6,258 bases of DNA from Endozoicomonadaceae bacterium (GCA_015163815.1 JAAOIJ010000002.1:1-6258), one strand, 5' to 3'. Positions 1-6,056 are shown, counted from the stretch's first letter. The notes: a model not told the origin generated them from the letters alone. A program made the numbers and translations.

Positions 1-29
1 AAAAGCAAGTAATAAAATAAGTCATGATT

Positions 30-85
30 TTTAGCATTTCCAGGAGGATTCCGTCTAAAATGCTAAATTTAGATGGAATCCTCTT
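30..85. repeat. Strong inverted repeat with a competing upstream pairing
   Basis: Arms 42-59 and 68-85 form an 18-bp stem (16 Watson-Crick pairs and two G-U pairs) around the 8-nt loop 60-67. The segment 30-39 (TTTAGCATTT) is also a perfect 10-nt complement of 58-67 (AAATGCTAAA), which is the loop plus the last two bases of the left arm. The two pairings therefore compete, or could combine as a loop-closing pseudoknot. Neither strand shows a U tract directly after the stem, so it is not a textbook intrinsic terminator. It could be the 3' end of an unseen upstream gene, a small repeated element, or a structured RNA. Confidence 0.6.
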
Positions 86-163
86 AAAATAGAACGAAAT
101 ACGACTCATTTTATCATTTTTTTTGAAAAAAAATAAAAATAAAAATTATTTAAAATTTATTCT

Positions 164-185
164 CTTATTGCAAAGGTCTCAATCT
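164..185. repeat. Solitary copy of the 17-bp terminal repeat plus AATCT
   Basis: Positions 164-180 are identical to the right terminal repeat of the element at the 3' end of obgE (3777-3793). The following AATCT (181-185) is also the same as at 3794-3798. No intact left end (GAGACC...) is visible at 1-163. Either the element's other end has decayed or it lies outside the window. The A/T-rich sequence just inside this end resembles the inner sequence of the obgE copy only loosely, and low complexity makes that comparison weak. Confidence 0.7.
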
Positions 186-331
186 TTTTTTCATTATAGT
201 TGCAGTAGAGTGTACACAGAGAGATGGATAAACTCGCAGAGTTGGGCATAATTTACGATTATTGCTTGCTTGGATAGCATGCTTTTGTTGTATCTGAATT
301 TTTCAACGCTAACATTTATGACTCAGTCGTG

Positions 332-356
332 TCAATTGTTTTTTCAAAAAAATTGA
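332..356. terminator. Weak A/T hairpin downstream of ispB
   Basis: Arms 332-342 and 346-356 pair over 11 positions with one mismatch (G338 opposite A350) around a 3-nt loop. It lies about 80 bases past the ispB stop and could be a weak 3' end for the ispB transcript. The stem has little G+C and no clear U tract follows on the minus strand, so chance in A/T-rich DNA is a real alternative. Confidence 0.2.
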
Positions 357-435
357 TTTCTTCAGAATCGACTCAATAGAATTTTGATTATTCAATAGGA
401 TATGAACAATTCAGATCAATGTCATTCATCATGTG

Positions 436-1431
436 TTATTTTATACGCTTTAAAGCATAATCCAATAAATTTTCTAGAGTATCGCGATAAAGATTTTGTT
501 TTAGTGATAAAAGCACTGTAGCAGCATATTTTGCTTGTTCTTTTGCCCTATCTAAAGTGTATTCAATGGCTTCATTTTCGTGAATAATTTTGAGCACTTC
601 TGCAATCGTTTCTTCATTTTGATACTGAAAAGCTTTTTTTATTTTATTAATATGTGTTTTACTGCCTTGTTTTAAAGTATATATTAGAGGCAGTGTCATT
701 TTTCCTTCTTTAAAATCATTGCCTATCGCCTTTCCCATTTGAGCTGGGTCACCATGATAATCTAAAGCATCATCTACTAATTGAAAGGTTAAACCTAAGT
801 GTTTTCCATACACTTTGAAAATTTGTTTTATTTGAGCATCACCTCCCACTAACTGTACTGCTGCTTCAGCAGACGCTTCAAATAAACTTGCTGTTTTTCT
901 ATAGATAATATCTAAATATTCTTGATAAGTGATGTCGATACGGCGAACATGCATTAATTGCATTAATTCACCTTCAGAAATTGTATTACTAACATTAGCT
1001 AAGATCTTGATAATTTCAATATTTTCTATTTCGGATACACATTGAAATGCGCGAGAATAAATAAAATCTCCGGTTAGAATACTGGGTGCATTCCCCCAAA
1101 TTTGGTTTACTGTTAAATCACCTCTACGCATCATAGAATGATCAATGACATCATCATGTAGTAGTGTTGCAGTATGTAGGCATTCAATAATAGCTGCTAA
1201 TGTGATATGATGAGTTCCTTTATATTGGCAAAAAGCTGTAATTAATAAAACCAATAGCGGGCGCAATTTTTTTCCGTTTGATTTGAAGATATGCTGATCA
1301 ATTTGATTCGCCAGTCTGACATTTGAAGTCATTTTATTAATAATGAATTGCTGAACTTGTTTTAATTCATTTTGAACAGGTAAATAAAGTGATTCTATGG
1401 AGGCATGTGAGTCAATGTGGTGTTGAAGCAT
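436..1431 (-). CDS. ispB: Octaprenyl (all-trans polyprenyl) diphosphate synthase
   Basis: This trans-prenyltransferase adds isopentenyl diphosphate units to an allylic primer in the cytoplasm to make the C40-type side chain of ubiquinone. The 331-residue protein (E. coli IspB has 323) has every landmark: the substrate-binding GKKLRP at 53-58, the first Asp-rich motif DDVID at 93-97 followed by MMRR at 100-103, GDFIYSRAFQ at 121-130, KTASLFEA at 179-186, and the second Asp-rich motif DDALD at 220-224. The residue five before the first Asp motif is the small Ala88, which in this family fits a long-chain product; the exact chain length is inferred. The chosen start has no obvious Shine-Dalgarno, so a later start cannot be excluded. 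It is divergent from rplU, the usual gammaproteobacterial arrangement. Confidence 0.95.
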   Translation of the reverse strand: MLQHHIDSHASIESLYLPVQNELKQVQQFIINKMTSNVRLANQIDQHIFKSNGKKLRPLLVLLITAFCQYKGTHHITLAAIIECLHTATLLHDDVIDHSMMRRGDLTVNQIWGNAPSILTGDFIYSRAFQCVSEIENIEIIKILANVSNTISEGELMQLMHVRRIDITYQEYLDIIYRKTASLFEASAEAAVQLVGGDAQIKQIFKVYGKHLGLTFQLVDDALDYHGDPAQMGKAIGNDFKEGKMTLPLIYTLKQGSKTHINKIKKAFQYQNEETIAEVLKIIHENEAIEYTLDRAKEQAKYAATVLLSLKQNLYRDTLENLLDYALKRIK

Positions 1432-1457
1432 TATATTGTTACATGTGGGTTATACGG

Positions 1458-1483
1458 AAAAAAGGTCAGAGCATAGCTCTGAC
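1458..1483 (-). terminator. Terminator-like hairpin in the ispB leader (possible attenuator)
   Basis: On the minus strand GTCAGAGC (1483-1476) and GCTCTGAC (1472-1465) form a perfect 8-bp stem around the 3-nt loop TAT. One C follows and then six Ts (1463-1458), the form of an intrinsic terminator. It lies 27 bases before the ispB start codon and after the likely ispB promoter, and no minus-strand gene precedes it that would need a terminator. It could attenuate ispB, end a short RNA begun further upstream, or act as a 5' protective stem, because the predicted transcription start lies very near its first base. Confidence 0.6.
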
Positions 1484-1489
1484 TGGACA

Positions 1490-1519
1490 ATCCTATGATT
1501 AAACAGGTCATTATGTCAA
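1490..1519 (-). promoter_or_regulatory. Probable sigma70 promoter for ispB
   Basis: On the minus strand a perfect -35 hexamer TTGACA (1519-1514) is followed after 18 bases by TAGGAT (1495-1490), a 4/6 match to the -10 consensus. Transcription would start near 1483, giving a leader of about 50 bases for ispB. Confidence 0.5.
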
Positions 1520-1524
1520 GAGAT

Positions 1525-1543
1525 AAAGCAAATAGGTTGCTTT
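1525..1543 (+). terminator. Small hairpin with T run, plus-strand terminator-like
   Basis: AAAGCAA (1525-1531) and TTGCTTT (1537-1543) form a 7-bp stem with loop ATAGG, followed by TTA on the plus strand. It lies between the divergent genes. Nothing on the plus strand upstream obviously needs termination, so its role is unclear; it may form part of the upstream regulatory DNA. Confidence 0.25.
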
Positions 1544-1590
1544 TTAGAGTTCATTTTACAATATATTTTTAATTATTCTACTGGATTATC

Positions 1591-1620
1591 TTGTTTTTTA
1601 ACCTGTTTTTATAGTAAAAT
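1591..1620 (+). promoter_or_regulatory. Candidate promoter for rplU-rpmA
   Basis: TTGTTT (1591-1596) and TAAAAT (1615-1620) are separated by 18 bases and would serve rplU with a leader of about 145 bases. The surrounding DNA is so A/T-rich that other hexamer pairs are possible; this is the best one I see rather than a firm assignment. Confidence 0.35.
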
Positions 1621-1683
1621 CTTTTAATTTATCGAACAATATAAAGAATAACGTATATCAATCGAATGTATCCTGATATCAAA

Positions 1684-1746
1684 ATTCAGATGTCCAGTCG
1701 TGTTGATTGAGTAGCCTGCAGTAGCTTAACAGTTAATCGGCTGAAT
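1684..1746 (+). promoter_or_regulatory. Possible structured leader of rplU
   Basis: ATTCAG (1684-1689) can pair with CTGAAT (1741-1746), and TTGATT (1703-1708) can pair with AATCGG (1735-1740) using two G-T pairs. The two 3' arms are contiguous and end 16 bases before the Shine-Dalgarno of rplU. A folded leader could allow feedback control by a ribosomal protein, as in many ribosomal-protein operons. The stems are short, so this is tentative. Confidence 0.25.
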
Positions 1747-1772
1747 GATTTAATGTTTTTTTGGAGTTTGAC

Positions 1773-2087
1773 ATGTTTGCAATTGTAAGAATAGGTAGTA
1801 AGCAGTATCGTGCTGAAGAAGGGGGAACCTTAAGGATAGAAAAAATAGATCTGGAAGCAGGTAAAACGTTAGATTTTGATCAAGTTTTGATGTTAGCAAA
1901 TGATCAAAAGGTAACAGTTGGATCACCAACTGTTAAATCAGCTAAAATTATTGCAGAGATCGTAGGGCATGGCCGTGCTAAGAAAATTCATATTATTAAA
2001 TTTAAGCGCCGTAAGCATCATATGAAGAAAATGGGGCATCGACAATGGTATACTGATGTCAAAATAACTGCAATTCAATCACAATAA
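1773..2087 (+). CDS. rplU: 50S ribosomal protein L21
   Basis: L21 binds 23S rRNA and is a structural part of the large subunit. The 104-residue product matches the family length (103 in E. coli). It shows the family N-terminus MFAIVRIGSKQYR, the basic RNA-binding stretch KFKRRKHHMKK in the second half, and the C-terminal signature GHRQWYTDVKI. The reading frame is open to a TTG at 1761, but that triplet lies in the ribosome-binding site TTGGAG (1761-1766), and starting there would add four residues not found in the family. ATG 1773, six bases after GGAG, is the proper start. The second residue of the usual GGKQY motif is Ser here. It is followed 19 bases later by rpmA, so the two are almost certainly co-transcribed. 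Confidence 0.98.
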   Translation: MFAIVRIGSKQYRAEEGGTLRIEKIDLEAGKTLDFDQVLMLANDQKVTVGSPTVKSAKIIAEIVGHGRAKKIHIIKFKRRKHHMKKMGHRQWYTDVKITAIQSQ

Positions 2088-2106
2088 GTTAATATAGGAT
2101 CCGATT

Positions 2107-2364
2107 ATGGCGCATAAAAAAGCAGGTGGTAGTACTCGCAATGGTAGAGACTCACATAGTAAACGTTTAGGTGTGAAGCGATATGCAGGCCAACAAGTAA
2201 ATGCTGGGGAAATTTTAGTTCGTCAACGAGGAACGCAATTTCACCCAGGAGAATCAGTCGGAATGGGTAAAGATCATACTCTGTTTGCTAAAATATCAGG
2301 GCAAGTTGTTTTTGAAGTAAAAGGACCTTATAATCGACGGTATGTTCGAATAACAGCTGTGTAA
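2107..2364 (+). CDS. rpmA: 50S ribosomal protein L27
   Basis: L27 sits near the peptidyl-transferase centre of the large subunit, with its flexible N-terminus reaching towards the tRNA acceptor ends. The product is 85 residues, the same as in E. coli. It begins with the diagnostic MAHKKAGGSTRNGRDS and carries the conserved RQRGTQFHPG (39-48) and the glycine/charged stretch around VGMGKDHTLFA. The Shine-Dalgarno AGGA (2096-2099) is seven bases before the ATG. No N-terminal extension of the kind cleaved in Firmicutes is present. It is the second gene of the rplU operon and probably partly co-transcribed with obgE, although a weak terminator and possible promoter lie between them. Confidence 0.99.
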   Translation: MAHKKAGGSTRNGRDSHSKRLGVKRYAGQQVNAGEILVRQRGTQFHPGESVGMGKDHTLFAKISGQVVFEVKGPYNRRYVRITAV

Positions 2365-2443
2365 AATACGCTTTCAGATATTAGATATATCGTATCGGCT
2401 TCTTTTATAAAGCACTGTTTTTTTCTTCTTTAAGCGCTCTTTA

Positions 2444-2464
2444 AAAACCCTTTTTTAGGGTTTT
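2444..2464 (+). terminator. Weak intrinsic terminator after rpmA
   Basis: AAAACCCT (2444-2451) and AGGGTTTT (2457-2464) form an 8-bp stem with a five-T loop. The four Ts of the right arm double as a short U tract, so termination is likely partial and obgE may be read through from rplU. Confidence 0.5.
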
Positions 2465-2490
2465 GTTCATTAAAAAAGCAGCTCAATAAT
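2463..2490 (+). promoter_or_regulatory. Candidate obgE promoter
   Basis: TTGTTC (2463-2468) and AATAAT (2485-2490, 5/6 to consensus) are separated by 16 bases and end 21 bases before the obgE start. The position right after the rpmA hairpin is sensible for an internal promoter, but the match is moderate. Confidence 0.3.
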
Positions 2491-2511
2491 ACTATTAAAA
2501 GAGATATGAAG

Positions 2512-3675
2512 ATGAAGTTTGTTGATGAAGCCATGATTAGTGTGCGAGCGGGAAAAGGTGGTCATGGATGCTTGAGCTTTCGGCGTGAGAAATATGTTGC
2601 AAAAGGAGGGCCTGATGGCGGGGATGGCGGTGAAGGTGGTCATGTTTGGTTTATTGCTGATCCAGAGCTGAATACATTAGTTGATTTTCGTTACAAGAAA
2701 AAGTTTTGTGCTGATAATGGCAAAAATGGCTCAGGCTCAAATTGTACCGGGCGTAATGGACAAGATATTATCTTGCGAGTACCCGTTGGAACCACACTAG
2801 TGGACCCTAATACAAATCGTGTGATTCAAGATTTAACGCAGCCTGGTCTTCGTGTTTTAATTGCGAAAGGAGGTCGTTGTGGATTAGGTAATGCGCGGTT
2901 TAAATCCAGCACAAATCGAGCTCCTCGTCAAACTACAGATGGTGGTGAAGGTGAAGAATTCAATTTTAAATTAGAGCTTCGCGTTTTAGCTGATGTAGGT
3001 TTATTAGGGCTGCCAAATGCTGGAAAATCTACTTTTATTCGAGCTATTTCTAATGCAAAACCTAAAGTGGCTGATTATCCATTTACCACATTAATTCCTA
3101 ATTTAGGTGTTGTTCGTGTTGACGAAATGCGTCATTTTGTTGTTGCTGATATTCCTGGTATTATTGAAAATGCATCTCAAGGAGCTGGTTTAGGTACCCG
3201 TTTCTTAAAGCATTTATCACGTTGCCGCTTGTTGTTGCATATGATTGATGTCGCGCCATTAGTTGGTGATCCTTTGATTCATGCGCAAACTGTGATTCAT
3301 GAATTAGCAACCTTTAGTCCAGCCTTAGCTACGAGAGAGCGCTGGTTAGTTTTTAATAAGCTTGATTTATTATCTGAAGAATTGCAATCAGAAGTGTGTG
3401 ATTTAGTTGTGAAAGGATTGAGCTGGACTGGCCCAATATATAAAATTTCAGCAGTATCTTCTAAAGGTATTCAATTATTATGTCAATCTATTATGATTTA
3501 TTTAGAAGAAACAGCGCAAGCTTGTCGTGATGATGAGTTAGTATTATTAGCTATGAAAGATCATCAAGATAAGGTTGCTTTAGAAGCAAGAAAAACGATA
3601 CAAAGCACTAAAATTCTGAAAAATGCTCAAGCAGAACAAAAAATGATTGAATCTGAGACCTTTGCAATAAGATAA
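2512..3675 (+). CDS. obgE: Obg-family ribosome assembly GTPase (CgtA)
   Basis: Obg binds the 50S subunit late in assembly and couples GTP state to ribosome maturation and stress responses. Numbered from ATG 2512, the 387-residue protein has the glycine-rich Obg fold at about 1-159 (KGGPDGGDGGEGG at 31-43), then the GTPase domain: P-loop GLPNAGKST at 166-174, switch-I FTT at 191-193, G3 DIPG at 213-216, G4 NKLD at 282-285 and G5 SAVS at 313-316. A charged tail of about 55 residues follows. ATG 2506 is in frame, but 2512 gives the family N-terminus MKFVDEA and leaves a normal eight-base spacing after GAG at 2501-2503. The last six codons (ETFAIR) and the stop come from the terminal repeat of an inserted 139-bp element. 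Without it the frame would end VLF-stop, so the catalytic part is intact and only the tail is changed. Confidence 0.97.
   Translation: MKFVDEAMISVRAGKGGHGCLSFRREKYVAKGGPDGGDGGEGGHVWFIADPELNTLVDFRYKKKFCADNGKNGSGSNCTGRNGQDIILRVPVGTTLVDPNTNRVIQDLTQPGLRVLIAKGGRCGLGNARFKSSTNRAPRQTTDGGEGEEFNFKLELRVLADVGLLGLPNAGKSTFIRAISNAKPKVADYPFTTLIPNLGVVRVDEMRHFVVADIPGIIENASQGAGLGTRFLKHLSRCRLLLHMIDVAPLVGDPLIHAQTVIHELATFSPALATRERWLVFNKLDLLSEELQSEVCDLVVKGLSWTGPIYKISAVSSKGIQLLCQSIMIYLEETAQACRDDELVLLAMKDHQDKVALEARKTIQSTKILKNAQAEQKMIESETFAIR
3650..3654. repeat. Left copy of flanking direct repeat AATCT
   Basis: AATCT lies directly before GAGACC of the element, inside the obgE coding sequence, and is repeated exactly at 3794-3798. 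This is the pattern of a 5-bp target-site duplication. Confidence 0.6.
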
Positions 3676-3793
3676 CAAAGACTCCTGATATGATCTTTTT
3701 TATTAAAATAGTTTAAAAAATAAAGTAATTTATGTGTTGTTTGAATAAAAAAATACATAAATTATTCATTGAACTGCTTATTGCAAAGGTCTC
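3655..3793. mobile_element. 139-bp MITE-like element at the 3' end of obgE
   Basis: The element is bounded by perfect 17-bp terminal inverted repeats: GAGACCTTTGCAATAAG at 3655-3671 and its complement at 3777-3793. It is flanked by AATCT on both sides. The interior is very A/T-rich, encodes nothing, and contains an internal stem (3724-3737 with 3753-3766). Small size, terminal repeats, flanking duplication and no coding capacity are those of a miniature inverted-repeat transposable element mobilised by a transposase elsewhere. The GAGACC-type ends look like insertion-sequence ends, but I cannot name the parent family. A third copy of the terminal repeat lies at 164-180. Confidence 0.7.
3724..3766. 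repeat. Internal stem-loop of the MITE-like element
   Basis: AGTAATTTATGTGT (3724-3737) pairs with ATACATAAATTATT (3753-3766) over 14 positions with two G-U pairs, leaving a 15-nt loop. It lies between the convergent ends of obgE and rpsT and might act as a transcript end. The stem contains almost no G+C. Confidence 0.45.
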
Positions 3794-3798
3794 AATCT
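3794..3798. repeat. Right copy of flanking direct repeat AATCT
   Basis: This is an exact repeat of 3650-3654, directly after the right terminal repeat. Joined to the obgE frame it would read TCT GTA TTG TTT TGA, a short tail and a stop, which supports reconstruction of the pre-insertion gene end. Confidence 0.6.
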
Positions 3799-3822
3799 GT
3801 ATTGTTTTGATTTTTTTAATGA

Positions 3823-4092
3823 TTATTTTTTACACAAATCTTTTATTTTTTTATTTAATCTACTTTTATACCGCGCTGCTTTATTTTTGTGAATGATTTG
3901 CTTATCAGCCATACGGTCAATGACTGGAACAGCTTGTTGATAGGCTGCTTTTGCTTTCTCTATATTTTTTGACTCAATGCTAGCAATGACTTTTTTGATC
4001 ATCGTGCGCACTAAAGATTTTTGACTGATATTCAAATTACGACGCACCAATGCTTGACGAGCACGTTTTTTAGAAGAGGCTGTATTAGCCAT
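3823..4092 (-). CDS. rpsT: 30S ribosomal protein S20
   Basis: S20 binds 16S rRNA early in small-subunit assembly and is almost wholly helical and basic. The 89-residue product (87 in E. coli) begins MANTASSKKRARQ, has the central TMIKKVIASIE, and ends with the family signature IHKNKAARYKSRLNKKI. The frame extends eight codons upstream to 4116, but ATG 4092 gives the family N-terminus and has AGGAGC (4104-4099) six bases before it, so the longer start is rejected. Unlike E. coli rpsT, which starts with UUG, the start here is ATG. The gene is convergent with obgE and is read from its own promoter about 90 bases upstream. No clear terminator follows the stop. Confidence 0.98.
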   Translation of the reverse strand: MANTASSKKRARQALVRRNLNISQKSLVRTMIKKVIASIESKNIEKAKAAYQQAVPVIDRMADKQIIHKNKAARYKSRLNKKIKDLCKK

Positions 4093-4181
4093 ATGTAAGC
4101 TCCTGTCTGAAATCACATAGTATTCTGTTTGATAAAAGGTAACAATATATTGTATTTGATATTGTATGATAAACTGTTAGA

Positions 4182-4209
4182 ATTATACCGGAATCAACAA
4201 ATAAATCAA
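4182..4209 (-). promoter_or_regulatory. Probable sigma70 promoter for rpsT
   Basis: On the minus strand TTGATT (4209-4204) is followed after 16 bases by a perfect TATAAT (4187-4182). Transcription would start near 4175, giving a leader of about 80 bases ahead of rpsT. A 13-bp palindrome, CATTCA-T-TGAATG (4226-4238), lies just upstream of the -35 and might bind a regulator; that is speculative. Confidence 0.6.
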
Positions 4210-4243
4210 ATGGCTTTTTTTGTCCCATTCATTGAATGTATTG

Positions 4244-4261
4244 AGCGCTCGAAAGAGCGCT
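4244..4261 (-). terminator. G+C-rich hairpin after degP
   Basis: AGCGCTC (4244-4250) and GAGCGCT (4255-4261) form a perfect 7-bp stem, the most G+C-rich hairpin in the window. The loop is GAAA on the plus strand and TTTC on the minus strand. It begins 14 bases past the degP stop, as expected for a 3' end, and separates degP from the rpsT promoter. The minus strand has no U run after it, so it may stabilise the transcript end rather than terminate efficiently. Confidence 0.5.
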
Positions 4262-4275
4262 TTATCTGTCCTTTT

Positions 4276-5910
4276 TTATTTGTAGGTCACAGCAATAAAT
4301 TGACTGACTTGACCTCGAAGGATATGGAAAGAATACTCTTTACCTTGTATTTGTTTATTTTCACCTTCTTTTTTATTATCATTTTCTACCTTTTTACGCT
4401 CATTGTCTGAAAATTCTACAATCTTTTTAATGACTTTATTGTAAACATTAATACCAGTAATGACGGTTCCGGAAATTTTTAGAATAATATCTCCTTTTTG
4501 TAAATTGCTGATATCACCAATGCTGTCGCTTATAATATCTGTAATAATAACACCTTGCACTGTATTCTTCAAAGCAAGATCGTCACGATCTTTTTCATTC
4601 AGTTCTCTCACTTGAAGACCTAATTTACTTTGTTCAACACTTGAAAATGAATGATTCGGATAGCTGTCATCTTTTTTTGCAATGTTTACGGTTAATTGCA
4701 TTGTTTTGCCATCTCTCCAAATAAGAGCATTTGCTTCTGTATTAATAGGGATTCTAGCAATAATTGAAGCGAGTTCATAGTAATAATTCACAGTTTCTTT
4801 ATTAAATTCTAAGATAACATCACCTGGCTTGAATCCAGCTTTGTCAGCAGGTGAGTTTGGTAGAACTTCTGAAATCAATGAGCCTTTTGGCAGCTTTAAA
4901 TGAAATGATTTAGCTAAAGCAGGCGTTAGATCTTGGAAAGAAACACCAATCCATCCTCGTTGTACTTCGCCATTTTTTTTGAGTTGATCGACAACATATT
5001 TAATTTCATTGACTGGAATAGAAAAACTAAGGCCAATACTTCCTCCACCTTGTACCGTGTAAATTTGCGAATTAATGCCAACTACTTTTCCATCTAAATC
5101 AATCAAAGGGCCACCTGAATTACCAGAATTAATTGCAATATCCGTTTGAATAAAAGGTAATAAATTAGCATGAAGCGGGCGATTTAAATAACTCACAATA
5201 CCATGACTAGCTGTGTATTTTAAGCCAAGCGGTGTACCCATGGCTAAAACCCATTGCCCAACCTTGAGCTGATTAGAGTTTCCAAGTGATAATGGTTTAA
5301 AATTGCTGCCTTCTATTTTTAATAAAGCTATATCAGTTAAAGCATCACGCCCTATAATTTTTGCTGTATATTCACTTCGATCATGCAAGTTGACTTGTAT
5401 TTCTTCTGCATCGTGTAGTAAATGATCATTTGTGATGATGTAACCATCTTTTGATATTAAAAAACCAGTTCCTAAAGCAACAGGGACTGGTTTTGAATGA
5501 TTAGATTTTGGACTATTAGAAGGTGTTTGATTATTTTTATCGAAAAAATGACGAAATAAATCTTGTAAAGATTCATATCTTTTTAAAGATAATGCATTCG
5601 TTTTTGGCTTTGCAAGTATGTAAATTGTTACAACACCAGGAGAAACGATTTGAATAGGTACTGAAAAATCAAGCACATGACTTGTGGTTTCTTGTTTATT
5701 TTTTGATTTATTAAAAGGTAACACTGTTGAAAAATCAGATATACTTTGCATAGATTGCTTGGATTTATCAGCTGAAATCGTTTGTTGTTGATCAACATTT
5801 AATCCATTATTCATCTTAGCGTTTAGTGATATGATGCTGGGAAAATATACAAATAAAAACGAAAAAAATACGGCTAATAAGTTCTCTTTTATACTGTAGA
5901 TATGTTTCAT
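4276..5910 (-). CDS. degP: DegP/DegQ-type periplasmic serine protease with two PDZ domains
   Basis: HtrA-family proteases degrade or refold damaged envelope proteins in the periplasm. The 544-residue product starts with a signal peptide (basic residues to Lys8, hydrophobic core about 11-29, likely cleavage after NA at 30-31). The trypsin-like domain follows with the catalytic triad: His163 in TNDHLLHDA, Asp193 in LTDIALLKIE and Ser265 in GNSGGPL. PDZ1 spans about 318-410 and PDZ2 about 428-541. It is longer than E. coli DegP/DegQ (about 450-475 mature-plus-signal residues). The extra length is a low-complexity polar stretch at about 32-80 before the protease fold and a Lys/Glu/Asn-rich insert at about 500-524 inside PDZ2. 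A purine-rich GAGAGAG precedes the ATG. DegP versus DegQ cannot be settled from sequence alone; two PDZ domains exclude DegS. Confidence 0.93.
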   Translation of the reverse strand: MKHIYSIKENLLAVFFSFLFVYFPSIISLNAKMNNGLNVDQQQTISADKSKQSMQSISDFSTVLPFNKSKNKQETTSHVLDFSVPIQIVSPGVVTIYILAKPKTNALSLKRYESLQDLFRHFFDKNNQTPSNSPKSNHSKPVPVALGTGFLISKDGYIITNDHLLHDAEEIQVNLHDRSEYTAKIIGRDALTDIALLKIEGSNFKPLSLGNSNQLKVGQWVLAMGTPLGLKYTASHGIVSYLNRPLHANLLPFIQTDIAINSGNSGGPLIDLDGKVVGINSQIYTVQGGGSIGLSFSIPVNEIKYVVDQLKKNGEVQRGWIGVSFQDLTPALAKSFHLKLPKGSLISEVLPNSPADKAGFKPGDVILEFNKETVNYYYELASIIARIPINTEANALIWRDGKTMQLTVNIAKKDDSYPNHSFSSVEQSKLGLQVRELNEKDRDDLALKNTVQGVIITDIISDSIGDISNLQKGDIILKISGTVITGINVYNKVIKKIVEFSDNERKKVENDNKKEGENKQIQGKEYSFHILRGQVSQFIAVTYK

Positions 5911-6056
5911 CGCTCTCTCTCTGCCATTTTGAATAGCAATTTAAAATAATATTGAATGGGTTTAGTGTTTCTCGCCCCAATCCCAGAAAATAAATAATCA
6001 ATATTATCGAATGTATTACTTTGGATTGAATGACGTGATCATGATCTTAGCTACAT

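Larger units (their letters stand above)
1..435. other. Intergenic region downstream of ispB, no convincing gene
   Basis: This stretch follows the 3' end of ispB and reaches the window edge. It is A+T-rich and stop-dense in all frames that I checked. It holds a strong inverted repeat (42-85) with an overlapping alternative pairing (30-67), a terminal-repeat copy of the element found at obgE (164-180, with AATCT at 181-185), and an A/T-only style hairpin (332-356). The only open stretch with a start is a 17-codon plus-strand ORF from about 221, which has no recognisable similarity. Sequence beyond position 1 would be needed to know which gene lies to the left. Confidence 0.6.
1432..1772. other. 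Divergent ispB / rplU regulatory region
   Basis: This 341-bp gap has no gene. On the minus strand it holds a sigma70-like promoter for ispB and a hairpin with a U6 tract before the ispB start. A second small hairpin lies at 1525-1543. On the plus strand it holds a weak promoter candidate for rplU, a possible structured leader (1684-1746) and the rplU ribosome-binding site. Each is listed separately. Confidence 0.7.

Noticed and set aside
221..274. Short plus-strand ORF starting MDKLAELGI
   Set aside because: It has only 17 codons, stops without a conserved continuation, and has no supporting similarity; chance is the simplest explanation.
1761..1772. TTG start for rplU giving four extra residues
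   Set aside because: The TTG is part of the Shine-Dalgarno TTGGAG, and the family N-terminus begins at ATG 1773.
2506..2511. Upstream ATG of obgE giving two extra residues
   Set aside because: It is only two bases from the purine-rich ribosome-binding site, while ATG 2512 has proper spacing and gives the conserved MKFVDEA.
164..3798. The repeated 17-bp unit as a CRISPR repeat
   Set aside because: There are only three copies, two of them in inverted orientation at the ends of one element, and there is no regular spacer arrangement.
4093..4116. Upstream ATG start for rpsT giving eight extra residues
   Set aside because: The added residues contain the AGGAGC ribosome-binding site of the downstream ATG and do not occur in S20 proteins.
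4129..4410. Plus-strand 93-codon open frame
   Set aside because: It runs antisense across the 3' end of degP, its first half crosses the rpsT promoter and the degP hairpin, and its hydrophobic second half is what antisense reading of A/T-rich Lys/Asn/Glu codons yields. I saw no convincing ribosome-binding site or family similarity.
5816..6001. Minus-strand 61-codon open frame overlapping the degP start
   Set aside because: It covers the degP signal peptide in another frame and part of the leader, with no recognisable domain.
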